Assembly (NCBI RefSeq): GCF_003002915.1
Contig: NZ_PVTG01000013.1
Location: 62,001 to 126,000, forward strand
Direction: 5' to 3'
Length of the DNA stretch: 64,000 bases
From: Geodermatophilus tzadiensis
GTDB taxonomy: Bacteria; Actinomycetota; Actinomycetes; Mycobacteriales; Geodermatophilaceae
The notes beneath the pieces are model-generated. The model was given only the letters and a program-made list of their open reading frames with translations, was not told the origin of the DNA and searched no databases. Shown in pieces: positions 30,495 through 44,846 of this stretch (its first letter is position 1; each line of letters begins with the position of its first letter). The position numbers were made by a program, and so were the translations under genes.

Positions 30495-32575
30495 GTGTCG
30501 GACGGGCTCTACCTCACCGGCTGCGAGCCGGCGACCGGGAAGTCGGCCGTGGCCCTGGGGGTCTTCGAGCTGCTGGCCCGCCGGGTCGGCCGGCTCGGCG
30601 TGTTCCGCCCGGTGGTGTCCTCGCGCGACGCCGCCGACCCGGTCGTGGAGCTGCTGCTGCCGCGCTCCCCCACGGAGCTGGCCGAGGAGGCCTGCGTCGG
30701 CGTCCCGTACGCCGACGTGCTCGCCGACGAGGACCGGGCGCTGTCGGAGATCGTGGCCCGCTACCGGGCGCTGGCGGCGCGCTGCGACCGGGTGCTGGTC
30801 GTCGGCTCGGACTTCAGCGAGGCCGGCGCCTCCCGCGAGCTGGCGCTCAACGCCCGCATCGCGGCCAACCTCGGGCTGCCCGTGCTGTGCGTCGTCTCCG
30901 GCCGCGACCGCGACCCCGGCGACGTCGCCGCCGCCGTCGGCGTCGGCGAGACCGCGGTGCGGGCGGCCGGCGGCGAGGTGGTCGCCGTCGTGGCCAACCG
31001 GGTGCCGCCGCGGCTGCTGCCGGCCGTGCGGGAGCGGGTCGGCGGCCGCGGGGTGCCCGTCTACGTGCTGCCCGAGGCGCCGGTGCTCACCGCGCCCACC
31101 GTCGCCGAGGTGGCGCGGGCCTGCGACGCCCGGGTGCTGGCCGGCGACGACGCGGCGCTGGGCCGGGAGACCTCCGGCGTGCTGGTGGCCGCCATGACCA
31201 TCCCCAACCTGCTCGAGCGGCTGGTCGACGACGTCGTGGTGATCACCCCCGGCGACCGCGCCGACGTCGTCCTCGGGGTGCTGGCCGCGCACCTGTCCGG
31301 CGGCCTGCCCGCCCCCGCCGGGCTGGTGCTCACCGGCGGCATGGCGCCCGCCGAGCCGGTGATGCGCCTGGTGGAGCGGCTGCCGGCGGTGGTCCCCGTG
31401 GTGGTCACCGACCAGGACACCTACGCGACCGCCACGCTGGCCGGGTCGGCGCCCGGCCGGATCGGGCCGGGGGCGCCGCGCAAGATGGACGTGGCGCTCG
31501 CGCTGGTGGAGGAGCACGTCGACGGCGACGAGCTGCTCGACCGGATCGCGGTCGCCCGGCCGCGGGTGACCACGCCGCTGATGTTCGAGTACGAGCTGCT
31601 CGACCGGGCCCGCGCCGACCGCCGCCACGTCGTCCTCCCGGAGGGCACCGACGAGCGGGTGCTGCGCGCCGCCGAGCGGCTGCTGCGCCGCGGCGTCGTC
31701 GACCTGACGCTGCTCGGCGACGCCGGCGAGGTGCGCGCCGCGGCCGCCCGCGCCGGCGTCGACGTGGCCGGGGCGCGGCTGCTCGACCCCTGCGACCCGG
31801 AGCTGCGCGAGCGGCTGGCCGTGGAGTACGCGCGGCGGCGGGCGCACCGCGGCGTGACCATGGACGCCGCCCGCGACCTGGTCGTCGACGTCTCCTACGC
31901 CGGCACGCTCATGGTCGCCCTGGGCCTGGCCGACGGCATGGTCTCCGGCGCCACGCACACCACCGCGCAGACGATCCGCCCCGCGCTGGAGCTGATCAGG
32001 ACCACCGAGGGCGTCTCCCTGGTGTCCAGCGTGTTCTTCATGTGCCTGGCCGACCGGGTGGTGGTCTACGGCGACTGCGCGGTCAACGTGCACCCCGACG
32101 CCGGGCAGCTGGCCGAGATCGCGGTGACCTCGGCGCAGACCGCGGCGCGGTTCGGCGTCGAGCCGCGGGTGGCGATGCTGTCCTACTCCACGGGCAGCTC
32201 GGGCAGCGGCGAGGACGTCGAGCGGGTGCGCGCGGCCACCGAGCTGGTGCGCTCGCGCGCACCCGGCCTGCTGGTGGAGGGACCGATCCAGTACGACGCC
32301 GCCGTCGACGCCGGGGTGGCGCGCACCAAGCTGCCGGCCAGCGAGGTGGCCGGGCGGGCCACGGTGTTCGTGTTCCCCGACCTCAACACCGGCAACAACA
32401 CCTACAAGGCCGTTCAGCGCAGCGCCGGTGCGGTGGCGGTCGGCCCCGTGCTGCAGGGGCTGCGCAAGCCGGTCAACGACCTGTCCCGTGGGGCGACGGT
32501 GCAGGACATCGTCAACACCGTGGCGATCACCGCCATCCAGGCGCAGGACCCGGCCGCCCCGGGCGGAGCGCGGTC

Positions 32576-32579
<4 letters not shown>
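30495..32579 (+). CDS. pta: Phosphate acetyltransferase (long form)
   Basis: Interconverts acetyl-CoA and acetyl phosphate. 694 residues in the three-domain long form: an N-terminal BioD-like P-loop domain (TGCEPATGKSAVALGVF, about 8-24), a DRTGG regulatory domain (about 215-330; VLVAAMTIPNLLERL, VITPGDRADVVLGVL) and the catalytic PTA domain (about 370-690; VVLPEGTDERVLRAAE, SVFFMCLADRVVVYGDCAVN, SYSTGSSGSGEDVERV, LQGLRKPVNDLSRGA). GTG at 30495 follows GGAGGGAGACGAGG. It overlaps ackA by GTGA. Confidence 0.96.
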
Positions 32580-33772
<1,193 letters not shown>

Positions 33773-33779
33773 CCCGCCG

Positions 33780-33797
33780 TGTCGGGGAAGCCCGACA
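33780..33797 (+). terminator. Hairpin after ackA
   Basis: TGTCGGG and CCCGACA pair around a GAAG loop, 7 nt past the ackA stop. Confidence 0.5.
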
Positions 33798-33814
33798 GCG
33801 GGCCGGCCGGGCAG

Positions 33815-33820
33815 CAGGAT
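33815..33820 (+). promoter_or_regulatory. Leaderless -10-like box (CAGGAT) before an upstream mini-ORF
   Basis: CAGGAT with a 6-nt gap to GTG at 33827. It keeps the key A2, A5 and T6 of the -10 consensus. No Shine-Dalgarno precedes that GTG. Confidence 0.35.
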
Positions 33821-33826
33821 GGGACC

Positions 33827-33859
33827 GTGACGCCCGCGCCGCCAGGCTCGTCGGCATGA
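33827..33859 (+). CDS. Possible 10-aa leader peptide coupled to the sensor kinase
   Basis: GTG followed by nine codons and TGA; peptide MTPAPPGSSA. The stop overlaps the kinase start as ATGA, a classic coupling arrangement, and the kinase ATG has no good Shine-Dalgarno of its own. The GTG is 6 nt after a CAGGAT -10-like box, so the transcript may be leaderless. Very short, so evidence is positional only. Confidence 0.35.
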   Translation: MTPAPPGSSA

Positions 33860-35163
33860 GCACCGACACCGCCGTCCTGCCACCGATGAGCACCGCAGAG
33901 CCTCCCCCGGCCCGCCCGCACGAGCGGCTGCGCGCGCTCGGCGTGGACACCGCCTACTCCCTCGTGGGCCTCCCCGTCGCGACCGTCGCCTTCGTCGTGG
34001 TCGTGGCCGGGCTGTCCCTCGGCGCCGGCCTGCTGGTCGTCTGGGTCGGCCTGGCGGTCCTCGCCGCCACCCTGGTCGCCGCCCGCGGCCTGGCCGGCGT
34101 GGAGCGGGCCTGGCTGCCCGCGGTCCTGGGCACCCCGCTGCCCCGGCCGGCCTACCGGCGCGCCGACGGTGGCACCGTCCGCCGGCTGCTGACGCCGGTG
34201 CGCGACCCGCAGACCTGGCTCGACGCGCTGCACGCGCTGGTCCGCTTCCCGCTGGCCGTGCTCGCGTTCGCCGTGACGGTGAGCTGGTGGGCGGTCGCCC
34301 TCGGCGGCCTCAGCTACGGCCTGTGGGACTGGGCGCTGCCGCGGGACGAGGGCAACCAGGACCTGCTCGAGCTGGTCGGCCTGGAGACCTCGTCGTTCCG
34401 CCGCGTCCTGCTCTACACGGTGATCGGGGCGGTGTTCGCGCTGCTGCTGCCGGTCGTCGTCCGCGCAGTCGCGCTGCTGCAGGCCCAGCTGGGCCGGGTG
34501 CTGCTCACCGGCCGTGCCGCCACCCAGGCCGAGATCGACCGGCTGGCCGGGGGCCGCGACGCCGCCGTCGCCGCGGAGGCGGTGGCGCTGCGCCGGCTGG
34601 AGCGCGACATCCACGACGGGCCGCAGCAGCACCTGGTCCGCCTGGGCATGGACCTCTCCCGCGCTCAGCGGCAGCTCGACCGCGACCCCGCCGCCGCCCG
34701 CGCGACGCTGGGCGAGGCGGCCGGGCTGGCCCGGGAGGCGCTGGAGGAGCTGCGGGCGCTCTCCCGCGGCATCGCGCCGCCGGTGCTCGCCGACCGCGGC
34801 CTGGCCGCCGCGCTGGCCGCCGTCGCGGCGCGGTCCCCGGTGCCCGTCGAGCTGGCCGTCGACCTGCCGCCCGGGCGGCTGGCGCCGGCGGTGGAGAACA
34901 CCGCCTACTTCGTGGTCAGCGAGGCGCTGGCCAACGTGGCCAAGCACAGCGGCGCCACCGCCTGCCAGGTCGTCGTCGTGGCCGCGGGGCCGGCGCTGCG
35001 GGTGACCGTGGAGGACGACGGCCCCGGCGGGGCGGTGCTCGTGCCCGGGCACGGCCTGGCCGGGCTGGCCGACCGGCTGCGCGCCGTGGACGGCGTGCTC
35101 ACCGTCGACAGCCCGGCCGGCGGACCCACCCGGCTGGTCGCGGAGCTGCCGTGCGGGTCGTGA
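33856..35163 (+). CDS. Sensor histidine kinase (NarL-type, HisKA_3)
   Basis: Membrane sensor kinase of 435 residues. About four transmembrane segments lie in residues 30-215 (pairs near 35-80 and near 115-210) with a short extracytoplasmic loop containing WDWALPRDEGNQD. The HisKA_3 phospho-acceptor is His in LERDIHDGPQQHLVRLGMDL (about 250-270). The ATPase domain shows SEALANVAKHSGA (N box), VEDDGPGGA (G1) and GHGLAGLADRLRAVDG (G2). ATG at 33856 overlaps a mini-ORF; a second in-frame ATG with the same ATGAGCACCG context lies 10 codons on. Overlaps its response regulator by 13 nt. Signal unknown. Confidence 0.92.
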   Translation: MSTDTAVLPPMSTAEPPPARPHERLRALGVDTAYSLVGLPVATVAFVVVVAGLSLGAGLLVVWVGLAVLAATLVAARGLAGVERAWLPAVLGTPLPRPAYRRADGGTVRRLLTPVRDPQTWLDALHALVRFPLAVLAFAVTVSWWAVALGGLSYGLWDWALPRDEGNQDLLELVGLETSSFRRVLLYTVIGAVFALLLPVVVRAVALLQAQLGRVLLTGRAATQAEIDRLAGGRDAAVAAEAVALRRLERDIHDGPQQHLVRLGMDLSRAQRQLDRDPAAARATLGEAAGLAREALEELRALSRGIAPPVLADRGLAAALAAVAARSPVPVELAVDLPPGRLAPAVENTAYFVVSEALANVAKHSGATACQVVVVAAGPALRVTVEDDGPGGAVLVPGHGLAGLADRLRAVDGVLTVDSPAGGPTRLVAELPCGS

Positions 35164-35795
35164 TCGCCGACGACTCGGTGCTGCTCCGCGAGGGGCTGGT
35201 GCGCCTGGTCGAGGAGGAGGGCAGCGAGGTGGTCGCCGCCGTGGGCGACGGCCCCTCGCTGGTCCGGGCGGTGACCGAGCACCGCCCGGACGTCGCCGTC
35301 GTCGACGTCCGGATGCCCCCCACGCACACCGACGAGGGGCTGCGCGCCGCCGTCGAGGCCCGTGCCGCCGTCCCGGGGACGGCGGTGCTGGTGCTGTCCC
35401 AGTACGTCGAGGTGGCCTACGCCGACGAGCTGCTCGCCGACGGCCGCGGCGGGGTCGGCTACCTGCTCAAGGACCGGGTGACCGACCTCGACGCCTTCCT
35501 CGCCGCGCTGACCGGCGTCGCCGGCGGCGGCACGGTGCTCGACCCCCAGGTGGTCGCCCAGCTGTTCGCCCGCCGCCGCGCCGACGACCCGGTGCGCCGG
35601 CTGACCCCCCGCGAGCGCGAGGTGCTCGAGCTGGTCGCCGAGGGGCACTCCAACGCCGCGATCGCCCGCCGGCTGGTGGTCACCGGCGGCGCGGTGGAGA
35701 AGCACACCCAGCGGATCTTCGCCAAGCTGGGCCTGGCGCCCGACGAGGACCGCAACAGCCGCGTGCTGGCGACGCTCGCCTACCTCCGCTCCTGA
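35151..35795 (+). CDS. NarL/LuxR-family response regulator
   Basis: Cognate regulator of the preceding kinase, 214 residues. Receiver domain: VVIADDSVLLREGL (acidic pocket), phospho-acceptor Asp in VAVVDVRMPPTHTDEG (about 48), Thr/Ser in VLVLSQYVE and Lys in GYLLKDRV (about 106). C-terminal LuxR helix-turn-helix: LTPREREVLELVAEGHSNAA followed by RLVVTGGAVEKHTQRIFAKLGL. GTG at 35151 lies inside the kinase 3' end. Its stop is 7 bp from the convergent metH stop. Confidence 0.94.
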   Translation: MRVVIADDSVLLREGLVRLVEEEGSEVVAAVGDGPSLVRAVTEHRPDVAVVDVRMPPTHTDEGLRAAVEARAAVPGTAVLVLSQYVEVAYADELLADGRGGVGYLLKDRVTDLDAFLAALTGVAGGGTVLDPQVVAQLFARRRADDPVRRLTPREREVLELVAEGHSNAAIARRLVVTGGAVEKHTQRIFAKLGLAPDEDRNSRVLATLAYLRS

Positions 35796-35802
35796 CCCGG
35801 CT

Positions 35803-39603
<3,801 letters not shown>

Positions 39604-39730
39604 GGGCGTCCTCGGGGGGTTCGGTCGGCGGCGGAGGGGCCTGCTGCGGGCACAGCGGTCCCGGCCCCGCCTCTTGTTCCGCGGGCCATCCTCCCATCTC
39701 GCTCCTCCCGGCGGGACGCCGCGACCGACG

Positions 39731-39736
39731 TAGGCT
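39731..39736 (+). promoter_or_regulatory. Leaderless -10 (TAGGCT) for the PAC2 gene
   Basis: TAGGCT with a 6-nt gap to the GTG at 39743; no Shine-Dalgarno between. Confidence 0.6.
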
Positions 39737-39742
39737 CGCAGG

Positions 39743-40606
39743 GTGACCGACCCCAAGTCCGCCTCCGAGGACCTGCCCCAGCTCGACCGGCCGGTGGTGG
39801 TGGTCGCGTTCGAGGGCTGGAACGACGCCGGGGACGCCGCCACCGGGGCGCTCGAGCACCTGGAGCTGATCTGGGACGCCACCCCCCTCGCGGCGCTCGA
39901 CCCCGAGGACTACTACGACTTCCAGGTCAACCGGCCCACCGTGTCCCTGGTCGGCGGGATCAGCCGCCGCGTCGAGTGGCCGACGACGCGCATCTCGGTG
40001 GCCCGCCCGCCGGACAGCGACCGCGACGTCGTGCTCATCCGCGGCATCGAGCCCAACATGCGCTGGCGTGGCTTCTGCGAGGAGCTCATCGAGCTGTGCC
40101 GCGAGCTCGACGTGCAGACCGTCGTCGCGCTGGGCGCCCTGCTCGCCGACACGCCGCACACCCGCCCCACCCCGGTCACCGGCTCCGCCTACGACACCGA
40201 GTCCGCCGAGCGCTGGGGCCTGGAGACCTCCCGCTACGAGGGGCCCACCGGCATCCTCGGCGTCTTCCAGGACGCGTGCGTGCAGGCGGGTCTCCCGGCG
40301 GTGAGCTTCTGGGCCGCCGTCCCGCACTACGTGTCGCAGCCGCCCTCGCCGCGGGCCACCGTGGCGCTGCTGCAGCGCGTCGAGGAGGTGCTGGAGGTCG
40401 CCGTGCCGCTCGGCGCGCTCCCCCAGCAGGCCGACGAGTGGGTCAAGACCGTCGACGAGATGGCCCAGGAGGACGCCGAGGTCGTCGAGTACGTCCGCTC
40501 GCTGGAGGAGCGGCAGACCGAGACCGACCTGTCCCAGGCCAACGGCGACCAGATCGCCCGCGAGTTCGAGCGCTACCTCCGCCGCCGGGGCTCCTCCCCC
40601 AACTAG
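39743..40606 (+). CDS. PAC2-family protein (proteasome assembly chaperone-like)
   Basis: 287-residue PAC2 protein (Rv2125 type). The N-terminal [19 protein letters not shown], the region [37 protein letters not shown] and the closing [16 protein letters not shown] are family marks. The fold resembles eukaryotic proteasome assembly chaperone 2, but the bacterial role is not established. Its presence with arc in the same window is suggestive only. Leaderless GTG start. Divergent from metH. A strong hairpin follows. Confidence 0.88.
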   Translation: MTDPKSASEDLPQLDRPVVVVAFEGWNDAGDAATGALEHLELIWDATPLAALDPEDYYDFQVNRPTVSLVGGISRRVEWPTTRISVARPPDSDRDVVLIRGIEPNMRWRGFCEELIELCRELDVQTVVALGALLADTPHTRPTPVTGSAYDTESAERWGLETSRYEGPTGILGVFQDACVQAGLPAVSFWAAVPHYVSQPPSPRATVALLQRVEEVLEVAVPLGALPQQADEWVKTVDEMAQEDAEVVEYVRSLEERQTETDLSQANGDQIAREFERYLRRRGSSPN

Positions 40607-40612
40607 CCCGAC

Positions 40613-40642
40613 CCGGCCGCCGCTGTGGTGGGCGGCGGCCGG
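40613..40642 (+). terminator. Hairpin terminator after the PAC2 gene
   Basis: Perfect 11-bp GC stem (40613-40623 with 40632-40642) and 8-nt loop, 7 nt past the stop. Confidence 0.7.
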
Positions 40643-40655
40643 CCCGGTCGAGGTC

Positions 40656-40674
40656 GAGTTGGGGATAACGGTCG
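40656..40674. repeat. 19-bp intergenic repeat, copy 2
   Basis: Identical to 2908-2926 (GAGTTGGGGATAACGGTCG). It lies between two hairpins in the gap between convergent genes. Confidence 0.7.
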
Positions 40675-40686
40675 GGGGAGCCCCTC

Positions 40687-40749
40687 TGCCGGCGTTCCTC
40701 CCCCGGTGCCGGTGCTGCAGCGCCCGCGGTGCACGGGGGAACGCCGGCA
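40687..40749 (-). terminator. Long-stem, large-loop hairpin after dgt
   Basis: TGCCGGCGTTCC (40687-40698) pairs perfectly with GGAACGCCGGCA (40738-40749) across a 39-nt GC-rich loop, 29 bp past the dgt stop. It may terminate dgt transcripts or be part of a structured RNA. Confidence 0.45.
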
Positions 40750-40777
40750 CTCCGCCGTCCCGCGGCCGGTCCCGGCG

Positions 40778-41833
40778 TCAGGTGCGCAGCAGCGGGGTCA
40801 TCCGGGCCGCGGCGTCCTCGCCGAAGAGCCGGTCGTGGGTGGCCAGCGCGAACCGGTCGGTCATCCCGGACACGTGGTCGACCACCTGCGTCACCAGGTC
40901 GGCCTCGGTGTCGCGGTAGGTGGGCGGGATGAGCTCGGGGTGGGCGAGGTGGTGGTCGACCAGCCGGCGGATGACGTCGACCGCCAGCTGCTTCTGCCCC
41001 GCGGCGGTCTCGGACACGTACACCCGCTCGAACATGAACGCCCGCAGCTCGTGCATCGCCGCCAGGGGCCCGGCCGCCATGACCACCGCTCCCCCGTCGG
41101 CCAGCGAGCCGGCGACGACGGCGTCCACCATCGCGCCGACCATCGCGCTGCCCGGCTCGCCGAACGCCGCGCGCGCGACCGCCGGGAGGTCGCCGGGCCG
41201 CAGCACCCCGGCGCGGACGGCGTCCAGCGCGTCGTGCGAGAGGTAGGCGATCCGGTCGGCGTAGCGCACGCACTCGCCCTCGCGGGTGGCCGGCGGCGGG
41301 GTGATCTTCCAGCTGTGCGCGCGGATGCCGTCGCGCACCTCCCAGGTGAGGTTGAGGTGCTCGAGCACCTCGACGATCCGCACGCCCTGCGCCGCGTGGT
41401 GCCAGCCGCCGGGGACGTAGGGGTCGAAGGCGTCCTCGCCGATGTGGCCGAACGGCGAGTGCCCGACGTCGTGGCCGAGCGCGATCGCCTCGGCCAGCGT
41501 CTCGTGGAGGCCCAGTGCCCGGGCGATGGCGCGCGCCACCTGGGTGACCTGCAGCGTGTGGGTGAGCCGGGTGACGAAGTGGTCGCCGTCGGGGTTGAGG
41601 AAGACCTGCGTCTTGTGCTTGAGCCGGCGGAAGGCCTTGGCGTGCAGGATCCGGTCGCGGTCGCGCTCGTAGGGGGTGCGCAGCCGGTCCTCGGGCTCGG
41701 CGACGGCGCGGCCGCGGGTGGCCGCCGAGCGCGCCGCGGCCGGGGCGAGCCCGGACTCCTCCGCCTCGCGCGCTGCGCGGTCGGTGAGGCGGAACCCCCC
41801 GGTCGCCGCACCACCCGGGGACCCGCCCGCCAT
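40778..41833 (-). CDS. dgt: Deoxyguanosinetriphosphate triphosphohydrolase-like protein
   Basis: HD-domain dNTPase of 351 residues that hydrolyses dNTPs to nucleosides and triphosphate. The HD set is visible: RLTHTLQVTQVARAIA (first His), AIALGHDVGHSPFGHIGED (His-Asp, about 117-135) and a late Asp in CVRYADRIAYLSHDALD. The N-terminal YERDRDRILHAKAFRRLKHK matches the Dgt family. ATG at 41833 shares its A with the mshC stop (TGATG) and has GGAGGGCTG upstream, so the gene is translationally coupled to mshC. Confidence 0.94.
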   Translation of the reverse strand: MAGGSPGGAATGGFRLTDRAAREAEESGLAPAAARSAATRGRAVAEPEDRLRTPYERDRDRILHAKAFRRLKHKTQVFLNPDGDHFVTRLTHTLQVTQVARAIARALGLHETLAEAIALGHDVGHSPFGHIGEDAFDPYVPGGWHHAAQGVRIVEVLEHLNLTWEVRDGIRAHSWKITPPPATREGECVRYADRIAYLSHDALDAVRAGVLRPGDLPAVARAAFGEPGSAMVGAMVDAVVAGSLADGGAVVMAAGPLAAMHELRAFMFERVYVSETAAGQKQLAVDVIRRLVDHHLAHPELIPPTYRDTEADLVTQVVDHVSGMTDRFALATHDRLFGEDAAARMTPLLRT

Positions 41834-43128
41834 CAGCCCTCCTGCGGCGCGGCGCCGAAGAGGTCCACGCCCAGCAGCGCGTCGACGGCGTCGGCCACCA
41901 TGGCCGGGGCGCCGTCCTCGCCGTCCCCGTCCCCGTCCCCGTCCCCGTCCCCGTCCCCGTCCCCGGCGAGGGTGGCCGCCGCCCAGGCGTCGACGAGGGC
42001 GATGGCGCCGGGGCTGTCGAGGTCGTCGGCCAGGCGCTCGCGCAGGCCCGCCAGCACCGGGGCGGCCGGGGCGCCGGCGCCGCGGACGGCAGCACGCCGC
42101 CAGGTGGCCAGCCGCTCCTCGGCGGCGGCCAGCAGGTCGGCGGTCCAGGCGCGGTCGGTGCGGTAGTGACCCGACAGCAGCGCCAGCCGGACGGCCATCG
42201 GGTCGACGCCCTCGCCGCGCAGCTTGGAGACGAACACCAGGTTGCCGCGGCTCTTGCTCATCTTCTCGCCGTCCAGGCCGATCATCGCCGCGTGCACGTA
42301 GGCCCGGGCGAAGGGCTTGGTGGCGGTGAGCGCCTCGGCGTGCACGGCGGAGAACTCGTGGTGCGGGAAGACGAGGTCGCTGCCGCCGCCCTGCACGTCG
42401 AAGCCCATGCCGATCGTGTCCAGCGCGATGGCGGCGCACTCGATGTGCCAGCCCGGGCGGCCGGCTGTGCCGCGCGGGCCGGGCCAGGACGGCTCGCCCT
42501 CGCGGCGGCCGCGCCACAGCAGCGGGTCGAGCCGGTTGCGCTTGCCCGGGCGGTCGGGGTCGCCGCCGCGCTCGGCCGACAGCGCCAGCATGGTGGCCTC
42601 GTCGTAGCCGCTCTCGTCGCCGAAGCCCGGTGCCTGCGCGACGTCGTGGTAGACGTCGCCGGTGCCGTCGTCGAGGGCGTAGGCCAGGCCCTCGTCGAGC
42701 AGGGTCTCGACGTGGGCGACGATCTGCGGGATGGCCGCCACCGCGCCCACGTAGTCGTCTGGCGGCAGGACCCGCAGCGCCGTCATGTCCTCCCGGAACA
42801 GCGCGGTCTCGCGCATCCCGAGGACCACCCAGTCCTCGCCGTCGCGCTCGGCGCGCTCGAGCAGCGGGTCGTCGATGTCGGTGACGTTCTGCACGTAGTG
42901 GACCCCGTGCCCGGCGTCCCGCCACACCCGGTTGACCAGGTCGAAGGCCAGGTAGGTGGCGGCGTGGCCGAGGTGGGTGGCGTCGTAGGGGGTGATCCCG
43001 CAGACGTACATCCGGGCCACCCGGTCGGGCGTGGTGGCCACGACCTCCCCCCGGGCGGTGTCGAACAGCCGGAGGACCGGGCCGGCACCCGGCAGGGTCG
43101 GCAGGAGCGGGGCGGGCCAGGCGAGCAC
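41833..43128 (-). CDS. mshC: L-cysteine:1D-myo-inositol 2-amino-2-deoxy-alpha-D-glucopyranoside ligase MshC
   Basis: Mycothiol biosynthesis enzyme joining Cys to GlcN-Ins; a cysteinyl-tRNA synthetase relative. 431 residues: [20 protein letters not shown] (about 38-57, zinc Cys plus HIGH-like motif), zinc ligands in [10 protein letters not shown] and [14 protein letters not shown], and [12 protein letters not shown] (about 288-299). It lacks the tRNA-binding tail of CysS. Near residue 390 a GTCCCC hexanucleotide repeated seven times (41923-41964) encodes a Gly-Asp run. The start is GTG at 43128, 7 nt after a TAGGCT box, giving the N-terminus [14 protein letters not shown] seen in homologues. 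Confidence 0.96.
   Translation of the reverse strand: MLAWPAPLLPTLPGAGPVLRLFDTARGEVVATTPDRVARMYVCGITPYDATHLGHAATYLAFDLVNRVWRDAGHGVHYVQNVTDIDDPLLERAERDGEDWVVLGMRETALFREDMTALRVLPPDDYVGAVAAIPQIVAHVETLLDEGLAYALDDGTGDVYHDVAQAPGFGDESGYDEATMLALSAERGGDPDRPGKRNRLDPLLWRGRREGEPSWPGPRGTAGRPGWHIECAAIALDTIGMGFDVQGGGSDLVFPHHEFSAVHAEALTATKPFARAYVHAAMIGLDGEKMSKSRGNLVFVSKLRGEGVDPMAVRLALLSGHYRTDRAWTADLLAAAEERLATWRRAAVRGAGAPAAPVLAGLRERLADDLDSPGAIALVDAWAAATLAGDGDGDGDGDGDGDGEDGAPAMVADAVDALLGVDLFGAAPQEG
41923..41964. repeat. Hexanucleotide tandem repeat (GTCCCC x7) inside mshC
   Basis: Seven perfect GTCCCC units, read on the minus strand as alternating Gly-Asp codons. Unit gain or loss keeps frame. Confidence 0.9.
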
Positions 43129-43135
43129 GACGCCG

Positions 43136-43141
43136 AGCCTA
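43136..43141 (-). promoter_or_regulatory. Leaderless -10 (TAGGCT) for mshC
   Basis: TAGGCT with 7 nt to the GTG at 43128 and no Shine-Dalgarno. It excludes the longer upstream reading. Confidence 0.6.
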
Positions 43142-43227
43142 GTTGCGTGGCCGCGCCCACCCCGCGGACGCCGCCCACCTGGGGACGGCGCCCGCGGTGA
43201 GCGCACCGAGCGGCCCCCTCGCAGGGG

Positions 43228-43253
43228 CCCACCGCGAGCTAGCGAGCGGTGGG
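43228..43253 (-). terminator. Hairpin after glpK
   Basis: CCCACCGC / GCGGTGGG 8-bp stem with a 10-nt loop, 18 bp past the glpK stop. A second smaller GGCCCC hairpin lies next to it. Confidence 0.55.
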
Positions 43254-43270
43254 GGGGCGAGGGGGTCCTT

Positions 43271-44788
43271 CTACTCGTCGTCGTCGTCGACCCAGTCGAG
43301 GGTGCGGGCCACGGCCTTCTGCCACTTGCGGTAGTAGCGGTCGCGGGTGCCGGCGTCCATGGCCGGCGACCACCGCTTGTCCTCCGCCCACTGGCTGGTC
43401 AGCTCGTCCTCGTCGGCCCAGAAGCCGACGGCGAGCCCCGCGGCGTAGGCCGCGCCCAGCGCCGTCGTCTCGGCGATCTGCGGCCGGACGACGTCGACGC
43501 CGAGGACGTCGGCCTGGAACTGCATGAGCAGCTCGTTGACCACCATGCCGCCGTCGACGCGCAGCTCGGTGAGGTCGACGCCGGAGTCGGCGTTCATCGC
43601 CTCGACGACCTCGCGGGTCTGGTAGGCGGTGGCCTCCAGGACGGCGCGGGCGAGGTGGCCGCGGTTGACGTAGCGGGTCAGCCCGACCAGCGCACCGCGG
43701 GCGTCGGAGCGCCAGTGCGGGGCGAACAGGCCGGAGAACGCCGGCACGAAGTAGGCGCCGCCGTTGTCCTCCACCGACCGGGCCACCGCCTCGATCTCGC
43801 CGGCGCCGCCGATGAGCCGCAGGTTGTCGCGCACCCACTGCACCAGCGAGCCGGTGACGGCGATGGAGCCCTCGAGGGCGTACACCGGCTTGCGGTCGCC
43901 GATCCGGTAGCAGACCGTCGTCAGCAGGCCGTTCTTCGACGACACCGCCTCCTCGCCGGTGTTGAGCAGCAGGAAGTTGCCGGTGCCGTAGGTGTTCTTG
44001 GCCATGCCGGGCGAGAAGCAGACCTGCCCGAAGGTGGCCGCCTGCTGGTCGCCGAGCGAGCCGGCGATCTTGACGCCGGCGAGCGCGCCGGCCTTGCGGC
44101 CCTCGCCGTAGACCTCGGAGTTGGAGCGGATCTCCGGCAGCATCGACACCGGGATGCGCATGTCCGCGGCGATCGACTCGTCCCAGGCCAGCGTGCGGTA
44201 GTCCATGAGCATCGTGCGCGAGGCGTTGCTGACGTCGGTGATGTGCTGCCCGCCGTCGGTGCCGCCGGTCATGTGCCACAGCAGCCAGCTGTCGATCGTG
44301 CCCATGAGCAGGTCCCCGCGCTCGGCCCGCTCGCGGGCGCCCTCGACGTTGTCGAGGATCCAGGTCACCTTGGGCCCGGCGAAGTAGGTGGCCAGCGGCA
44401 GGCCGACCTTCTCCTTGTACCGGTCGGCGCCGCCGCCGAGCTCGCCGAGCTCGGTGACGATGCGGTCGGTGCGGGTGTCCTGCCAGACGATGGCGTTGTA
44501 GACCGGCTCGCCGGTGGTCCGGTCCCACACGACGGTGGTCTCGCGCTGGTTGGTCAGGCCGACGGCGGCGAGGTCGGCGCCGGTCAGGTCGGCGCGGGCC
44601 AGCGCCTGGCCGACCACCTCGCGGACGTTGGCCCAGATCTCGACCGGGTCGTGCTCGACCCAGCCGGCGCGCGGGAAGATCTGCTGGTGCTCCTTCTGGC
44701 CGACGGCCACGACGGCGCCGTCGTGGTCGAAGACCATGCAGCGGGTGCTGGTGGTGCCCTGGTCGATGGCGGCGATGTACTGGCTCAC
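43271..44788 (-). CDS. glpK: Glycerol kinase
   Basis: Phosphorylates glycerol to glycerol-3-phosphate. 505 residues of the FGGY family: [20 protein letters not shown] (about 5-24), [30 protein letters not shown], the FGGY signature region [14 protein letters not shown], and adenosine-site [20 protein letters not shown] followed by [19 protein letters not shown] at 44788 follows GGAGGTCCCC. Third gene of a glpD-glpF-glpK operon. An acidic Asp-rich tail ends the protein. Confidence 0.96.
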   Translation of the reverse strand: MSQYIAAIDQGTTSTRCMVFDHDGAVVAVGQKEHQQIFPRAGWVEHDPVEIWANVREVVGQALARADLTGADLAAVGLTNQRETTVVWDRTTGEPVYNAIVWQDTRTDRIVTELGELGGGADRYKEKVGLPLATYFAGPKVTWILDNVEGARERAERGDLLMGTIDSWLLWHMTGGTDGGQHITDVSNASRTMLMDYRTLAWDESIAADMRIPVSMLPEIRSNSEVYGEGRKAGALAGVKIAGSLGDQQAATFGQVCFSPGMAKNTYGTGNFLLLNTGEEAVSSKNGLLTTVCYRIGDRKPVYALEGSIAVTGSLVQWVRDNLRLIGGAGEIEAVARSVEDNGGAYFVPAFSGLFAPHWRSDARGALVGLTRYVNRGHLARAVLEATAYQTREVVEAMNADSGVDLTELRVDGGMVVNELLMQFQADVLGVDVVRPQIAETTALGAAYAAGLAVGFWADEDELTSQWAEDKRWSPAMDAGTRDRYYRKWQKAVARTLDWVDDDDE

Positions 44789-44846
44789 GGGGACCTCCGG
44801 GTGCGTCGTTGCAGGGGGGGTTCGGACGGGGGGGAGCAGGGGCGGG

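Noticed and set aside
30887-32575. Very long upstream reading of the ackA frame
   Set aside because: It is Arg-rich out-of-frame translation of pta; ackA begins at the GTGA overlap.
39604-39742. Cobalamin riboswitch upstream of metH
   Set aside because: The 139-bp gap is too short for a full riboswitch and shows no recognisable B12 box.
41923-41964. Short tandem repeats as a possible CRISPR
   Set aside because: Units are 6 bp without spacers and code for Gly-Asp inside mshC. No CRISPR array or cas gene was found in the window.
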